Positions 14,303-22,780 of a stretch of 37,194 nucleotides of DNA are shown here, one piece after another. Origin of the DNA: a virus. The position numbers and the translations under genes are program-made. The notes below the pieces were generated by a model. The model did no database searches, was not told where the DNA came from, and worked only from the letters and a program-made list of their open reading frames with translations. Numbering within the stretch: position 1 is the stretch's first letter; each line of letters starts with the position of its first letter. The stretch is taken from positions 1-37,194 of IMG/VR virus record IMGVR_UViG_3300023548_000004; one strand, given 5' to 3'.

Positions 14303-15799
14303 ATGGCATTACCCAAAGACCTACGGCTGGAATATGCCAGTGATGACCCTGCGGTTGATGTTACCCGTGCTTACCTTGGCAACATCCGTTATAATGAAGA
14401 CAAGTTGTTACGTTCGCTGGGCGGCAACTTGGATGTGTATGAAGATGTGTACCGCGATGATCGTGTTCGTTCGTGCTTGCAGCAGCGGATTGGCGCAGTC
14501 ACAGCGAATGATTATGACATCGTGCCAGGCGGCGATAGCGCGGCAGATATAGCCGCAGCAGATGCCGCCAAGACGATGATTGAAAGTATTGGTTTTGACC
14601 ACCTGACCGAAAAGGTGTTGCTGCAAAGCCTGCTCAAAGGCTTTTGCGTGGCGGAGATTATTTGGAGTGTTAAAGACGGGCTGTATTGGCCTGCGGGGGT
14701 GAAGGTTAAACGCAGTCAGCGGTTTATGTTTGCCCCGTTGTATTTAACGCCGCCGCGCAGTGAACGCTATGACGATGTACGCCAAGCCCTGCGGCTAGAA
14801 CCAAGCCTGCGGCTGAAGACGCGGCGCAATCTGCTTACGGGTGAACCATTGCCAGCGCGTAAAGCGTTTGTCCACCACGTGGCGGCATTGGATGATGACA
14901 ACCCCTACGGCACGGGTTTGGGCTTTTGGCTGTATTGGCCAGTGCGCTTTAAGCGCGAGGGCATGAGCCTGTGGTTACAGTTTATTGATAAGTTTGGTTC
15001 ACCGTCGCTGAAGGGCACATACCCCAACGGCGCAACCGAGGCGGACAAGCGGGTGCTGATGGATGCCTTGCGCGCCCTGCGTAGTAACAGTGTAACAGCC
15101 GTACCAGAAGGCATGGCTGCCGAGCTGATGGATGCAGCGCGCACGGGTATTACCAGCCATGAGCAGTTGATTGAACGCATGGATCAGGCAATCACCACGG
15201 TGATTCTGTCGCAAACGTTGACGACGACACAGGGTCAGCGCGGTTCGCAAGCACTGGGTACAGTGCATGAAACCATTAAAGATGAAGTGGCGAAATCCGA
15301 TGCTGATGCGTTGAGCGATACGATAAACGAAACGCTGTTGACGTGGTTCACGCAGATGAACTTCGCCACCGCCAAACGTCCGCGCTTGCGCCGTGATATG
15401 TCCGAGGTGGAAAACCTTGGCGATAAAGCGACACGGGACAAAACACTGGCAGATGCTGCGGCTATGCCGTTGGATCAAACCTATGTGGAAGAAGAATATA
15501 ACATCAAACTGAGCGGCAAGCCTGCCACCGCTGCGGCGAGCTTTGCCGAGGCTGGTGAGGCTGGCGATGCTGTAAGCCACGCCAGTGGGCAATTAGAACG
15601 CGAAGCAGCACCAATCACTGATGCCATGATTGCGCAAGCGCGGCAACTGCTGGATGAAGCAGGTGATTTAACGGAGTTTGCCGAAAAGTTGCCAGCATTG
15701 CTGGGCGAGATGGACACTGCCGCGCTGAACGCCTTGATGACCAAGGCATTCAGCAGCATGGAGTTAGCGGGGCGTTATGCGGTGCAGCATGAGCAATAA
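14303..15799 (+). CDS. Portal protein (Mu gp29-like, DUF935)
   Basis: The 498-residue product matches the DUF935/Mu gp29 portal family, which forms the dodecameric ring through which DNA enters the head. Recognisable segments are RVRSCLQQRIGAVTANDYDI (~56-75), LLKGFCVAEIIWSVKDGLYW (~109-128) and the central PYGTGLGFWLYWPVRFKREG. The stretch TTVILSQTLTTTQGQRGSQA lies at ~297-316. The C-terminal ~100 residues are Ala/Glu-rich and helical. It starts directly after the membrane protein stop and is followed by the F-like head gene. Confidence 0.93.
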   Translation: MALPKDLRLEYASDDPAVDVTRAYLGNIRYNEDKLLRSLGGNLDVYEDVYRDDRVRSCLQQRIGAVTANDYDIVPGGDSAADIAAADAAKTMIESIGFDHLTEKVLLQSLLKGFCVAEIIWSVKDGLYWPAGVKVKRSQRFMFAPLYLTPPRSERYDDVRQALRLEPSLRLKTRRNLLTGEPLPARKAFVHHVAALDDDNPYGTGLGFWLYWPVRFKREGMSLWLQFIDKFGSPSLKGTYPNGATEADKRVLMDALRALRSNSVTAVPEGMAAELMDAARTGITSHEQLIERMDQAITTVILSQTLTTTQGQRGSQALGTVHETIKDEVAKSDADALSDTINETLLTWFTQMNFATAKRPRLRRDMSEVENLGDKATRDKTLADAAAMPLDQTYVEEEYNIKLSGKPATAAASFAEAGEAGDAVSHASGQLEREAAPITDAMIAQARQLLDEAGDLTEFAEKLPALLGEMDTAALNALMTKAFSSMELAGRYAVQHEQ

Positions 15800-15826
15800 A
15801 GCACGTTATAACGGCGTTATAACGCC

Positions 15827-17059
15827 ATGAAAACGGCAGCCTATGGCAGTTTGCCGTTTGATGCCCAGATTGCCTTCTTTCGTAATAAGTTGGCGATGCC
15901 GAGTACGGCATGGTCGGATGTGTGGCAGGGTAATCACGATCATGCTTTTGTGGTGGCAGGGGCGATGAAGATGGCACTGGTGGAGGATTTGCAAGCCGCT
16001 GTGCAGCAGGCGATTGCCGAAGGCACGACTATTGCAGAGTTCCGCCAGCGGTTTGATGCGGCAGTGGCGGAACATGGTTGGTCGTACAAGGGTAATCATG
16101 GTTGGCGCACGCGGGTGATATACGAAACGAATATGCGTACATCCCACGCGGCGGGGCGTTACACGCAATTGCAGCGTATGCCGTATTGGCAATACCACCA
16201 TGCCAGTGGTGTGAATAACCCACGCCACCAACACCTTGCATGGTCGGGCATAGTGCTAGCCAAAGATGATCCGTTTTGGCAAACGCATTACCCACCCAAT
16301 GGCTGGGGCTGCCGTTGCTATGTAACAGGGATGAGTAAGGCACGGATGCAGCGTAAAGGCTTGCAGGTTGCGGAATCGCCCGCAGTCATCACGCGCCGCG
16401 TAAAGGTGGGCAAGCAGGTGTTGGATGTGCCAGACGGCATTGACGCGGGTTGGGCGTATGCACCAGGGCGTAGTGCGTGGATGCATGCTCACGTGCCACC
16501 TGCAACGGGTGAAGCACCGCATGGATTTGCACAACTGATACCTGCCACGGCAGCGCAAGACCTGTTGCCAGAACCGCAAACCGTAGCAGCAGAACAACTG
16601 CTACCCGCCATGAAGGATGGCGAAGAGGAAGCGTATGCGCGTCAGTTTTTGCAAGCGTTTGATGCCGACATCGGCAAGCCTGTGGTGTTTACCGATGCCG
16701 CTGGTGAGGCGGTGGTTATATCCGAAGCGTTATTAAAAGATGTACGCGGACGGTGGAAGATTGCCAAGCGTGGGCGCGAACGTTTTTTGCTCATGATGGC
16801 GGATGCTATAAAGAACCCTGATGAGATATGGGTAGGCATGGAGTGGATGCATAGCCAAAAGCGTGCGGTAGTACGCCGTCGCTATGTATCACGTCGGTTA
16901 ATAGATGGTGTGGATAAAACGGCGTTTACGGTGTTTGAGTTTGCGACCGATGGCTGGCGTGGTAAAACCAGTTATGTGCTGGATCATGCGGTGGATGAGT
17001 TGAGTGATGAGGTAGAGGGATTGCGGCGTGGTGTTCGGTTATACCGCAGGGGTGAATAA
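15827..17059 (+). CDS. F: Mu F-like head morphogenesis protein with C-terminal nuclease-like domain
   Basis: The 410-residue product has a Mu F domain in residues ~50-175 (RTRVIYETNMRTSHAAGRYT, then the end motif PPNGWGCRCYV at ~156-166). This family is a minor head protein needed for morphogenesis. The C-terminal ~130 residues (from PVVFTDAAGEAVVIS near 283 to the end) resemble the phage-linked Barnase/EndoU/ColicinE5/RelE-like nuclease group (PBECR), with LMMADAIKNPDEIW at ~320-333 and a basic RRRYVSRR. Such domains are often fused to F homologues and may enter the host with DNA. The start ATG 15827 has no clear ribosome site; two GTTATAACG repeats lie just upstream. Confidence 0.88.
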   Translation: MKTAAYGSLPFDAQIAFFRNKLAMPSTAWSDVWQGNHDHAFVVAGAMKMALVEDLQAAVQQAIAEGTTIAEFRQRFDAAVAEHGWSYKGNHGWRTRVIYETNMRTSHAAGRYTQLQRMPYWQYHHASGVNNPRHQHLAWSGIVLAKDDPFWQTHYPPNGWGCRCYVTGMSKARMQRKGLQVAESPAVITRRVKVGKQVLDVPDGIDAGWAYAPGRSAWMHAHVPPATGEAPHGFAQLIPATAAQDLLPEPQTVAAEQLLPAMKDGEEEAYARQFLQAFDADIGKPVVFTDAAGEAVVISEALLKDVRGRWKIAKRGRERFLLMMADAIKNPDEIWVGMEWMHSQKRAVVRRRYVSRRLIDGVDKTAFTVFEFATDGWRGKTSYVLDHAVDELSDEVEGLRRGVRLYRRGE

Positions 17060-17202
17060 TTCAGGTTAAAACTACCGCCGCCGACCCAGCGGTAATCACC
17101 CGTGCGTAGGATTGGAGGTCTGGTCGGAGACTGCTCGCACGATGGCTAATGGGCACAGCGTAATGAACGCTTATGATGATGTCAATAAGCGTAGGAGAAG
17201 AC

Positions 17203-17643
17203 ATGACAGGCACAAGCATAACGATTGACCCCAATGCTAAGGCGTTACACAGCATGGCGAGCGAGCTGTCCACGGTGTTGCATGCTGTGCAAGATAGTTT
17301 AGGCGACATTGGCGAGCATATGATTGAAAGCACACGGCAACGCTTTGACGACCAAACCGCACCAGATGGCACAGCATGGGATGCGTTAGCCGATGCGACT
17401 GTTGCCCGCAAGCACCGTAACCCCGATGCGATATTGCGCGAATATGGTGGCTTGGAGGATTCGATTCATACTGAATGGTTGGACAGCAGCGTGGAAGTGG
17501 GAACGAACCTGATTTATGCCGCCACCCACCAATTTGGTGCCGATGAACGCAATATACCCGCTCGCCCATTCATGGGCGTGACCGCCGACGATGAGGCGGA
17601 GATTGCGCAAATTATCCGCGATGCATTGGCGGGGATGATGTAG
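17203..17643 (+). CDS. G: Virion morphogenesis protein (Mu gpG-like)
   Basis: The 146-residue product matches the phage virion morphogenesis family (Mu gpG / P2 gpS), which completes the tail or neck. The signature segments are HMIESTRQRFDDQTAPDGTA, REYGGLEDSIHTEWLDSSVE and NIPARPFMGVTADDEAEI. The start is ATG 17203 with GGAG at 17193-17196; an upstream start at 17173 is less likely. A 143-bp gap before it holds a weak TACCGC/GCGGTA hairpin and no convincing gene. A terminator follows. Confidence 0.88.
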   Translation: MTGTSITIDPNAKALHSMASELSTVLHAVQDSLGDIGEHMIESTRQRFDDQTAPDGTAWDALADATVARKHRNPDAILREYGGLEDSIHTEWLDSSVEVGTNLIYAATHQFGADERNIPARPFMGVTADDEAEIAQIIRDALAGMM

Positions 17644-17696
17644 GGTCAATCCTACGCGCCTGCCTGTTACGCATACATCAAAATTAAACGGGGGTT

Positions 17697-17730
17697 AAAC
17701 GGGCTAGAACGCCCGTTTCTTTGTTTTTGG
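17697..17730 (+). terminator. Rho-independent terminator after gpG-like gene
   Basis: AAACGGGC (17697-17704) pairs with GCCCGTTT (17711-17718) around the loop TAGAAC, followed by a T-rich run (TTTCTTTGTTTTT). It divides the head genes into two transcription units. The following 150 bases hold an AAGTCCTAT tandem duplication (17791-17808) and no clear gene. Confidence 0.88.
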
Positions 17731-17790
17731 TAGTTGGGTATGGAATTGGTGGTGCATCGCCTGTATTGCCGTTTTTTTTTCGTGCGGGAT

Positions 17791-17808
17791 AAGTCCTATA
17801 AGTCCTAT
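17791..17808 (+). repeat. 9-bp tandem duplication upstream of protease gene
   Basis: AAGTCCTAT occurs twice in tandem and is followed by AAGG. It sits in the 240-bp gap after the terminator, where a promoter for the protease/capsid unit would be expected. TATAAG occurs in each copy, but no -35 element at good spacing is convincing. Confidence 0.75.
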
Positions 17809-17883
17809 AAGGTGCGGGGGTACATAAAAACTCCTTAGATACTTAGAAACTGGCAACCCTTCGCCGTGGCTAGCGTTCGCCCT

Positions 17884-19011
17884 ATGCCAGACACACACAC
17901 CCAACCGATTCACGCTTTTATCGCAGGTACGCACCGCACATCCAGCGGGGCAACCGTCACGATCAGTGCCGAAGACTTGCAGGCTGCGGCAGCAGCATAT
18001 AACCCTGAGTTGCACGAAGCACCGCTGGTGATCGGGCATCCGACGGGTCAAGCACCCGCTTATGGTTGGGTGGAATCCTTCCGCGTGGAGGGTAATGACT
18101 TATTGGCGATGCCAACACAGGTTAACCCTGACTTTTCCGAACTGCATAAAACAGGCGCGTTTAAGAAACGTTCAATGTCCTTTTACCACCCCGATAATCC
18201 CAACAACCCTGTGGCTGGTGTGTGGTACCCGCGTCACTTGGGCTTCCTTGGTGCGGTCGCACCTGCGATTAAAGGCTTGCGAGCGGCTGACTTTGCCGAC
18301 GAAGGCGAAATGTTGACCGTGGACTTTGGCAGCCATGAAGACCAAACCGAGGCAGGGCTATGGCGCAGCCTGCGCGAATGGATGATTGGTAAGTTCGGTA
18401 AAGATGAAGCGGACAAAACTATCCCCGACTGGGATGTGCAATCGCTGCAACGCGAAGCCGACAAAGAACAACAACAAGAACAATCCGAAGAGGCAAAGCT
18501 TGCCCCCCCACAACCTGCATTTGCAGAAGATGAAAAGGAGGGCGCAATGCCCGACAATGATGAACAAGCGCAGCAACTGCTGGCGCGTGAAAATAAACTG
18601 AAACAGCGTGAGGAAGTACTGGCAGCGCGTGAGGCTGCCATGCACCGCGCTGATTGTGCCACCTTTGCTGAGTCATTATTGACCCAAGGCAAGCTGTTGC
18701 CAGCCATGAAAGATGGCGTGGTTGACTTTATGGCTGCGTTGGAACGCGTCGAGACGATTGAGTTCGCAGAGGGCGAATCCACCAGCCATAAAACCCCCCT
18801 AGATTTTATGAAGGACTACCTGCAAGCGCAGCCGCCTTTGGTCAGCTTTGGTGAACTGCCGAACGATGATGGCAAGGGTGTGGATGTGACCGATGCTAAG
18901 GCATTGGCTGCGGCAGCCGTGGACTTTCAAGAATCTGAGGCGGCAAAAGGTCGTAACATCACCATCACTGAGGCGGTGAAACACATCGAAGCACAAGGTA
19001 GCAACGCATGA
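17884..19011 (+). CDS. I: Mu I-like prohead protease with scaffold C-terminus
   Basis: The 375-residue product (from ATG 17884; GTG 17866 is also possible) matches the Mu I-like protease family that matures the prohead. The protease domain occupies about the first 150 residues (LVIGHPTGQAPAYGWVESFR, GAFKKRSMSFYHPDNPNNPV, PRHLGFLGAVAPAIKGL). The rest is an acidic, Gln/Glu-rich linker followed by a coiled coil, the scaffold. An internal ATG at 18547 with a perfect ribosome site gives a separate scaffold protein. The start itself has no good Shine-Dalgarno. The stop overlaps the decoration gene start. Confidence 0.9.
   Translation: MPDTHTQPIHAFIAGTHRTSSGATVTISAEDLQAAAAAYNPELHEAPLVIGHPTGQAPAYGWVESFRVEGNDLLAMPTQVNPDFSELHKTGAFKKRSMSFYHPDNPNNPVAGVWYPRHLGFLGAVAPAIKGLRAADFADEGEMLTVDFGSHEDQTEAGLWRSLREWMIGKFGKDEADKTIPDWDVQSLQREADKEQQQEQSEEAKLAPPQPAFAEDEKEGAMPDNDEQAQQLLARENKLKQREEVLAAREAAMHRADCATFAESLLTQGKLLPAMKDGVVDFMAALERVETIEFAEGESTSHKTPLDFMKDYLQAQPPLVSFGELPNDDGKGVDVTDAKALAAAAVDFQESEAAKGRNITITEAVKHIEAQGSNA
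18547..19011 (+). CDS. Z: Nested in-frame scaffold protein (Mu Z-like)
   Basis: Inside the protease gene, in the same frame, ATG 18547 is preceded by AAGGAGG (18536-18542) five bases upstream, far better than the site of the full-length gene. It would yield 154 residues: a coiled coil (AQQLLARENKLKQREEVLAA) followed by a helical C-terminal region. Mu encodes its scaffold Z the same way, nested in gene I, so the arrangement fits a known strategy. Expression as a separate product is inferred. Confidence 0.78.
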   Translation: MPDNDEQAQQLLARENKLKQREEVLAAREAAMHRADCATFAESLLTQGKLLPAMKDGVVDFMAALERVETIEFAEGESTSHKTPLDFMKDYLQAQPPLVSFGELPNDDGKGVDVTDAKALAAAAVDFQESEAAKGRNITITEAVKHIEAQGSNA

Positions 19012-19394
19012 ACAATCCTGGACTGACTAAAAACTTTAAAATTGCCGCACTGGTTCCGCCTTACCGCATCGTAACCTTTGGTGTGGACGCATTCCATGTG
19101 GTATTGCCCGCGCTCGCCACTGACCCATTGATTGGTGTCACCGATGCTGTTGTGCCTGTTGCGCCACTGGTGGCAAGCAGTGCCGTGGACGTGGTGATGG
19201 ATAAGATCACCCAAGTGGAGTTTGGCGGCGTTGTGACCGCTGGCGACTTATTGACTGCCGATGCCACAGGTCGGGCGATTAAAGCCTTGCCTGCGGTAGG
19301 TGCAAACATGCGCATTATCGGCATGGCCGTGGAAAGCGGCGTATTGGGCGACATTGGTTCGCTGATCATCAATCAATCACAAATCCAAGGCTAA
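19008..19394 (+). CDS. Capsid decoration-type protein (DUF2190-like)
   Basis: The 128-residue product is a beta-rich protein placed between scaffold and capsid. Its segments (DKITQVEFGGVVTAGDLLTA, DATGRAIKALPA, ANMRIIGMAVESGVLGDIGS) fit the DUF2190/capsid cement family, which binds the outside of the head. ATG 19008 overlaps the protease stop. Confidence 0.75.
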   Translation: MNNPGLTKNFKIAALVPPYRIVTFGVDAFHVVLPALATDPLIGVTDAVVPVAPLVASSAVDVVMDKITQVEFGGVVTAGDLLTADATGRAIKALPAVGANMRIIGMAVESGVLGDIGSLIINQSQIQG

Positions 19395-19404
19395 GAGGTA
19401 AACT

Positions 19405-20334
19405 ATGCCAGCTCCAGCTCCATTCCCTATTCAACCCGATTTAACCGCCATTGCCATTGCCTACCGCAATGGGAAAATGGTGGCAGACGAAGTATTGCCC
19501 CGCGTACCTGTGGGCAAGCAAGATTTTAAGTACTTGCTCCACAACCTTGCTGATGGGTTCACTATTCCAGACACCGCAGTGGGGCGCAAGTCACAGCCTA
19601 ATCAGGTCGAGTTCACTGCCACCGAGGTGACGGCATCGACCGAAGACCACGCGCTGGATGCGATGGTGCCACAGGCAGATATTGCAAACGCCCCCGTTAA
19701 TTACAACCCCTTGGGTCGTGCCGTGGAAGGGGTGCAAAACCTGATTGCCTTGGATCGTGAAGTGCGCGTGTCCAACCTTGTATTCGGTGCTGCGAATTAT
19801 GCGGCGACAAATAAAGTCACCTTGTCGGGAGCATCGTTATTTACCGACCCCACATCCAACCCGCAAGCGTTGATTCAGGACGCTGCTGATTCGATGATCT
19901 TGCGTCCTAACGTGATGGTGCTGGGTCGCCGTGCCTTTACGGTGCTGAGCCGCCACCCTGCGATTGTGAAGGCGTTCCACGGTAATGCTGGTGATGGTGG
20001 TGTTGCCAGTCGCCAGTTTATTGCTGACCTCTTCGAGATGGACAAGGTGATTGTGGGCGAAGCCCGCGTCAATACAGCGCGTAAAGGTCAAGCGGCAACG
20101 CTGGCGCGTGCTTGGGGTAATCATATTGCCCTGTTGGTGCAAGACAGCCACTCCGACACCATGAGCGGCACTGCCACCTTTGGTCTGACGGCGCAATTTG
20201 GCGACCGCGTAGCTGGTGCCATGCCTAACCCCAATATCGGTATGCGCGGCGGTCAACAGGTGCGTTCGGGTGAATCGGTGAAAGAACTGATTACCGCCCC
20301 TGATTTGGGCTATTTGATTCAGAACGTTGGTTAA
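19405..20334 (+). CDS. Major capsid protein
   Basis: The 309-residue product is the main head subunit, with an HK97-type fold expected. The N-terminal ADEVLPRVPVGKQDFKYLL and central LIQDAADSMILRPNVMVLGR are typical of the capsid family found in Mu-type phages with this gene order (protease, decoration, capsid). It has a good ribosome site (AAGAGGT, 19393-19399). It is larger than the decoration protein and lies exactly at the Mu T position. Confidence 0.9.
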   Translation: MPAPAPFPIQPDLTAIAIAYRNGKMVADEVLPRVPVGKQDFKYLLHNLADGFTIPDTAVGRKSQPNQVEFTATEVTASTEDHALDAMVPQADIANAPVNYNPLGRAVEGVQNLIALDREVRVSNLVFGAANYAATNKVTLSGASLFTDPTSNPQALIQDAADSMILRPNVMVLGRRAFTVLSRHPAIVKAFHGNAGDGGVASRQFIADLFEMDKVIVGEARVNTARKGQAATLARAWGNHIALLVQDSHSDTMSGTATFGLTAQFGDRVAGAMPNPNIGMRGGQQVRSGESVKELITAPDLGYLIQNVG

Positions 20335-20344
20335 GGAGCTACGT

Positions 20345-20533
20345 ATGAAATACACCGTAAAGACACCGCTGAAGCATGATGATAAAGATTATGCGGTAGG
20401 CAGCACCGTTGAACTGACAGAAGAAGAGGCGACACCGTTGCTGGCTATTGAAGCGATTGAACCTTTAGATGAGGCTGATGACGCTGCGAAGGCTGATGAC
20501 GCTGCGAAGACCAAAGTAGCGGCGAAGGGCTAA
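20345..20533 (+). CDS. Small head protein (Mu gp35 position)
   Basis: The ORF encodes 62 residues from ATG 20345, with AAGGAG at 20333-20338. The N-terminal ~40 residues (KYTVKTPLKHDDKDYAVGST, then VELTEEEATPLL) form a small beta domain seen in many phages between capsid and gp36. The acidic/alanine C-terminus contains two exact 18-bp repeats encoding ADDAAK twice (20474-20491 and 20492-20509). Function is unknown. Confidence 0.75.
   Translation: MKYTVKTPLKHDDKDYAVGSTVELTEEEATPLLAIEAIEPLDEADDAAKADDAAKTKVAAKG
20474..20509 (+). repeat. Two exact 18-bp tandem repeats in coding sequence
   Basis: GCTGATGACGCTGCGAAG occurs twice in tandem and encodes ADDAAK-ADDAAK in the C-terminus of the small head protein. 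Length change by whole units would keep the reading frame. Confidence 0.9.
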
Positions 20534-20536
20534 ACC

Positions 20537-20965
20537 ATGAGCTATGCCAGCGCGCAACAGATGATTGACCGCTTTGGTGAGGCAGAGCTGATCCAGTTGA
20601 CGGATCGTGCCAACCCACCATTGCAGACGATAGACGATGATGTGCTTAATGCTGCCTTGAATGATGCTGATGCAGAAATCAACGGCTATTTGCAAGCGCG
20701 TTATACGTTGCCGCTGGCTAGCGTACCCTTAAACATTGCCCGCATAGCGCGAGACATTGCGCGCTACCGCTTGTATGACGATGCCGTGACGGATGCTGTG
20801 AAGCTGCGTTATGAGCAGGCAGTCAAAGAGCTGGAGCGGATCAGCAAGGGTATTATTCAACTCGGGTTGGATGGTAGCAACCACACGGTGAATGCCACAG
20901 CACAGGCGGCAACGGCTGCTGATGCTGCGGTGTTCACGCCAACAGCATTAGCGGGGTATCAATAA
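20537..20965 (+). CDS. Mu gp36-like head-tail connector protein (DUF1320)
   Basis: The 142-residue product matches DUF1320, the Mu gp36 family. The N-terminal MIDRFGEAELIQLTDRANPP is the family signature, followed by ADAEINGYLQARYTLPLASV and a helical IARIARDIARYRLYDD. Proteins of this type join head and tail. The final ~35 residues are Ala/Thr-rich. Its stop overlaps the next start (TAATG). Confidence 0.9.
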   Translation: MSYASAQQMIDRFGEAELIQLTDRANPPLQTIDDDVLNAALNDADAEINGYLQARYTLPLASVPLNIARIARDIARYRLYDDAVTDAVKLRYEQAVKELERISKGIIQLGLDGSNHTVNATAQAATAADAAVFTPTALAGYQ

Positions 20966-22257
20966 TGGGCGCGCTGGTTGACTTCTTTGCTGATTTGGAT
21001 GCTAACGCGGCAGCTAAGGCAAAGTTGCAGGGCATTGGCGCGGCGCAGTTCGCCAGCTTGAAGCTACAAGCGGCAGATGCCGATATGGCACGCGGCTTTG
21101 TGGTAGCGAACCCTGTGGGAACTGCCCACCTGACTGCTGCCGATGGTGTTGGCGTGGTGCATAGTTATTACACCGATGGCGGGCTTATTGTTATGCCTTC
21201 GGCATTGCGCAAAACCAGCAATGGCGAGGTGTGGGTGGCTTCGGAAACGGCTAGTGCAGCGATTGCGCTGGCTAGGTTTGATGCCAACTTTTCCTTCCTT
21301 GGTTATTGGGGACGCTCCGCAGCGGCGGATGGTCTGTATTTAACACGCGATTTTGCCTTGGATGAAGTCAACCGCCGTATTTACACCGTGGGTAATAACC
21401 ATGTATTACGCGCTTTTGATTTAGATACGCAAGCCATGCTGTGGCAGTTTGGCACACACAATGCGGCGTTAAACTTGCCTACAGGCTTATATACGCCTTC
21501 GGGTGTAGATATGTTACCGAATGGTAATATTATCGTCGCGTCATGGAGTGGCATGGCTGTGGGTGCATCGGGGCATGGCCATCTTTCCGAATTTGACCCT
21601 GCTGGCGCGTTGGTTGCCACCCATGCCATGAATAACGGTGGTGTATCGGAGCCGTGGTCAGGTAGCATCCGTAACCCCGACAAAGTGCGTGTTGATGCAC
21701 TGAACAACCTTATTTATGTGTCGTTGTACTATGACGACATGATTGCCGTTTATGATGCCACCAGCTTTGCTTATGTGGCGTGCTACACTAAACCAGCAGG
21801 TATTGCCGCCGGTAATCTGTTGCCGCGTGGTTTTTATGTATCACAGGATCATAATCAATTGGTCATTGGAGCATCGTCGCCGCGCTTGTTGGCAGCGTTG
21901 GGGGTTGATAATCACGATCTGGCATGGATTGCAGGGCATGCGGTGTATGATGCTGGCGCACAGGCGTTTAACCGTCCCAACGAGTTATGGGGCTGCCGCG
22001 ATGTGTTGGAGTTGTCGCCTGGTCATTATTTGGTTGCCGACGATGGCAACAACCGCTTAACCGTCATCAGCAACAACAACACACATATTATTCCTTACGA
22101 TACCGCTGCTTTAATCCCTGCGGGTTGGCAGCTTGCGCTTGCGGCGATGCCAACAGGCTATGACCCTACCAACCATACCATGACCGTACCGCTGGCGAAT
22201 GCGGCAACGGCTGGCGCATTGTACTTACCCATTGAACGTAGCCATGCCTACGTTTGA
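20965..22257 (+). CDS. Beta-propeller protein between gp36- and gp37-like genes
   Basis: The 430-residue product has about six repeated four-stranded units of NHL/SMP-30 type beta-propeller style. Examples are TSNGEVWVASETASAAIALA, LDEVNRRIYTVGNNHVLRAF, LPNGNIIVASWSG, DALNNLIYVSLYYDDMIAVY and SPGHYLVADDGNNRLTVISN. The N-terminal ~60 residues are alpha-rich; the C-terminal ~45 residues look like a small extra domain. There is no signal peptide. Mu and P2 have no such gene here. The position between connector genes suggests a virion component, such as a neck or surface decoration; an enzyme or binding role is also possible. Start and stop overlap both neighbours. Confidence 0.75.
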   Translation: MGALVDFFADLDANAAAKAKLQGIGAAQFASLKLQAADADMARGFVVANPVGTAHLTAADGVGVVHSYYTDGGLIVMPSALRKTSNGEVWVASETASAAIALARFDANFSFLGYWGRSAAADGLYLTRDFALDEVNRRIYTVGNNHVLRAFDLDTQAMLWQFGTHNAALNLPTGLYTPSGVDMLPNGNIIVASWSGMAVGASGHGHLSEFDPAGALVATHAMNNGGVSEPWSGSIRNPDKVRVDALNNLIYVSLYYDDMIAVYDATSFAYVACYTKPAGIAAGNLLPRGFYVSQDHNQLVIGASSPRLLAALGVDNHDLAWIAGHAVYDAGAQAFNRPNELWGCRDVLELSPGHYLVADDGNNRLTVISNNNTHIIPYDTAALIPAGWQLALAAMPTGYDPTNHTMTVPLANAATAGALYLPIERSHAYV

Positions 22258-22780
22258 GCAATATGAAACCGCCATTGTTGCGGGGTTGAAGGGCGTGAGC
22301 GGCGTACGTGATGTGACCGAATACGCCTTTGACCTATCGCCAGCGGCATTAAAGAAGATTGCACCGCGTGGTGATGGTGTGTTGTTTGTGCCATTGGGCG
22401 GTAAGCCCAGTAATGAGCAACCCAGCACAGGGCAATTTGCGTTTGAGTGCCGCAATGCTGCGTTCATCATTACCCGCAACGCACGAGGTGCAGCAGCGCG
22501 TGGGCAGTCGGCACGGGTGATCGCACGGAACATCATGCTATTGATCCATCAACAACAATGGGGGCTGAACGATGTGTTCCCCGCCGTGGTGGAACGCTTG
22601 GAAAACCGTTCGGCCGCGCAGGTGGACAACGAAGGCTATGCCATTTGGCTGGTGCTATGGAAGCAGCTTATTTATGCCGATGATGCGGTGATTGCACCTG
22701 ACCTAGCCCCAGCAACCTTATTGATTGGTAAAGCACCGAACATTGGTGACGGGCATGCAGCGGATTACCGCCATGTCTGA
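22244..22780 (+). CDS. Mu gp37-like protein (DUF1834)
   Basis: The ORF encodes 178 residues from ATG 22244, inside the end of the propeller gene. It matches DUF1834/Mu gp37, a tail-completion or terminator-type protein: TFEQYETAIVAGLKGVSGVR at the start, FAFECRNAAFIITRNARGAA in the middle, and YAIWLVLWKQLIYAD near the end. The family lies next to gp36 in Mu; here the propeller gene separates them. No clear Shine-Dalgarno is seen, so it is probably coupled. Confidence 0.82.
   Translation: MPTFEQYETAIVAGLKGVSGVRDVTEYAFDLSPAALKKIAPRGDGVLFVPLGGKPSNEQPSTGQFAFECRNAAFIITRNARGAAARGQSARVIARNIMLLIHQQQWGLNDVFPAVVERLENRSAAQVDNEGYAIWLVLWKQLIYADDAVIAPDLAPATLLIGKAPNIGDGHAADYRHV

Noticed and set aside
14999-15592. 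197-codon minus-strand ORF inside the portal gene
   Set aside because: Shadow frame: His/Arg/Cys-rich translation, no ribosome site, fully inside a clear portal gene. The same applies to long minus ORFs at 2293-2865, 2712-3347, 18234-18782, 19837-20355 and 33635-34273.
15801-15824. Two GTTATAACG repeats before the F-like gene
   Set aside because: Only two 9-mers in a 27-bp gap; too little to claim an operator.
17060-17202. 143-bp gap between F- and G-like genes, including a 28-codon ORF
   Set aside because: The ORF (Arg/His-rich) has no ribosome site and no conserved look; only a weak hairpin is present.
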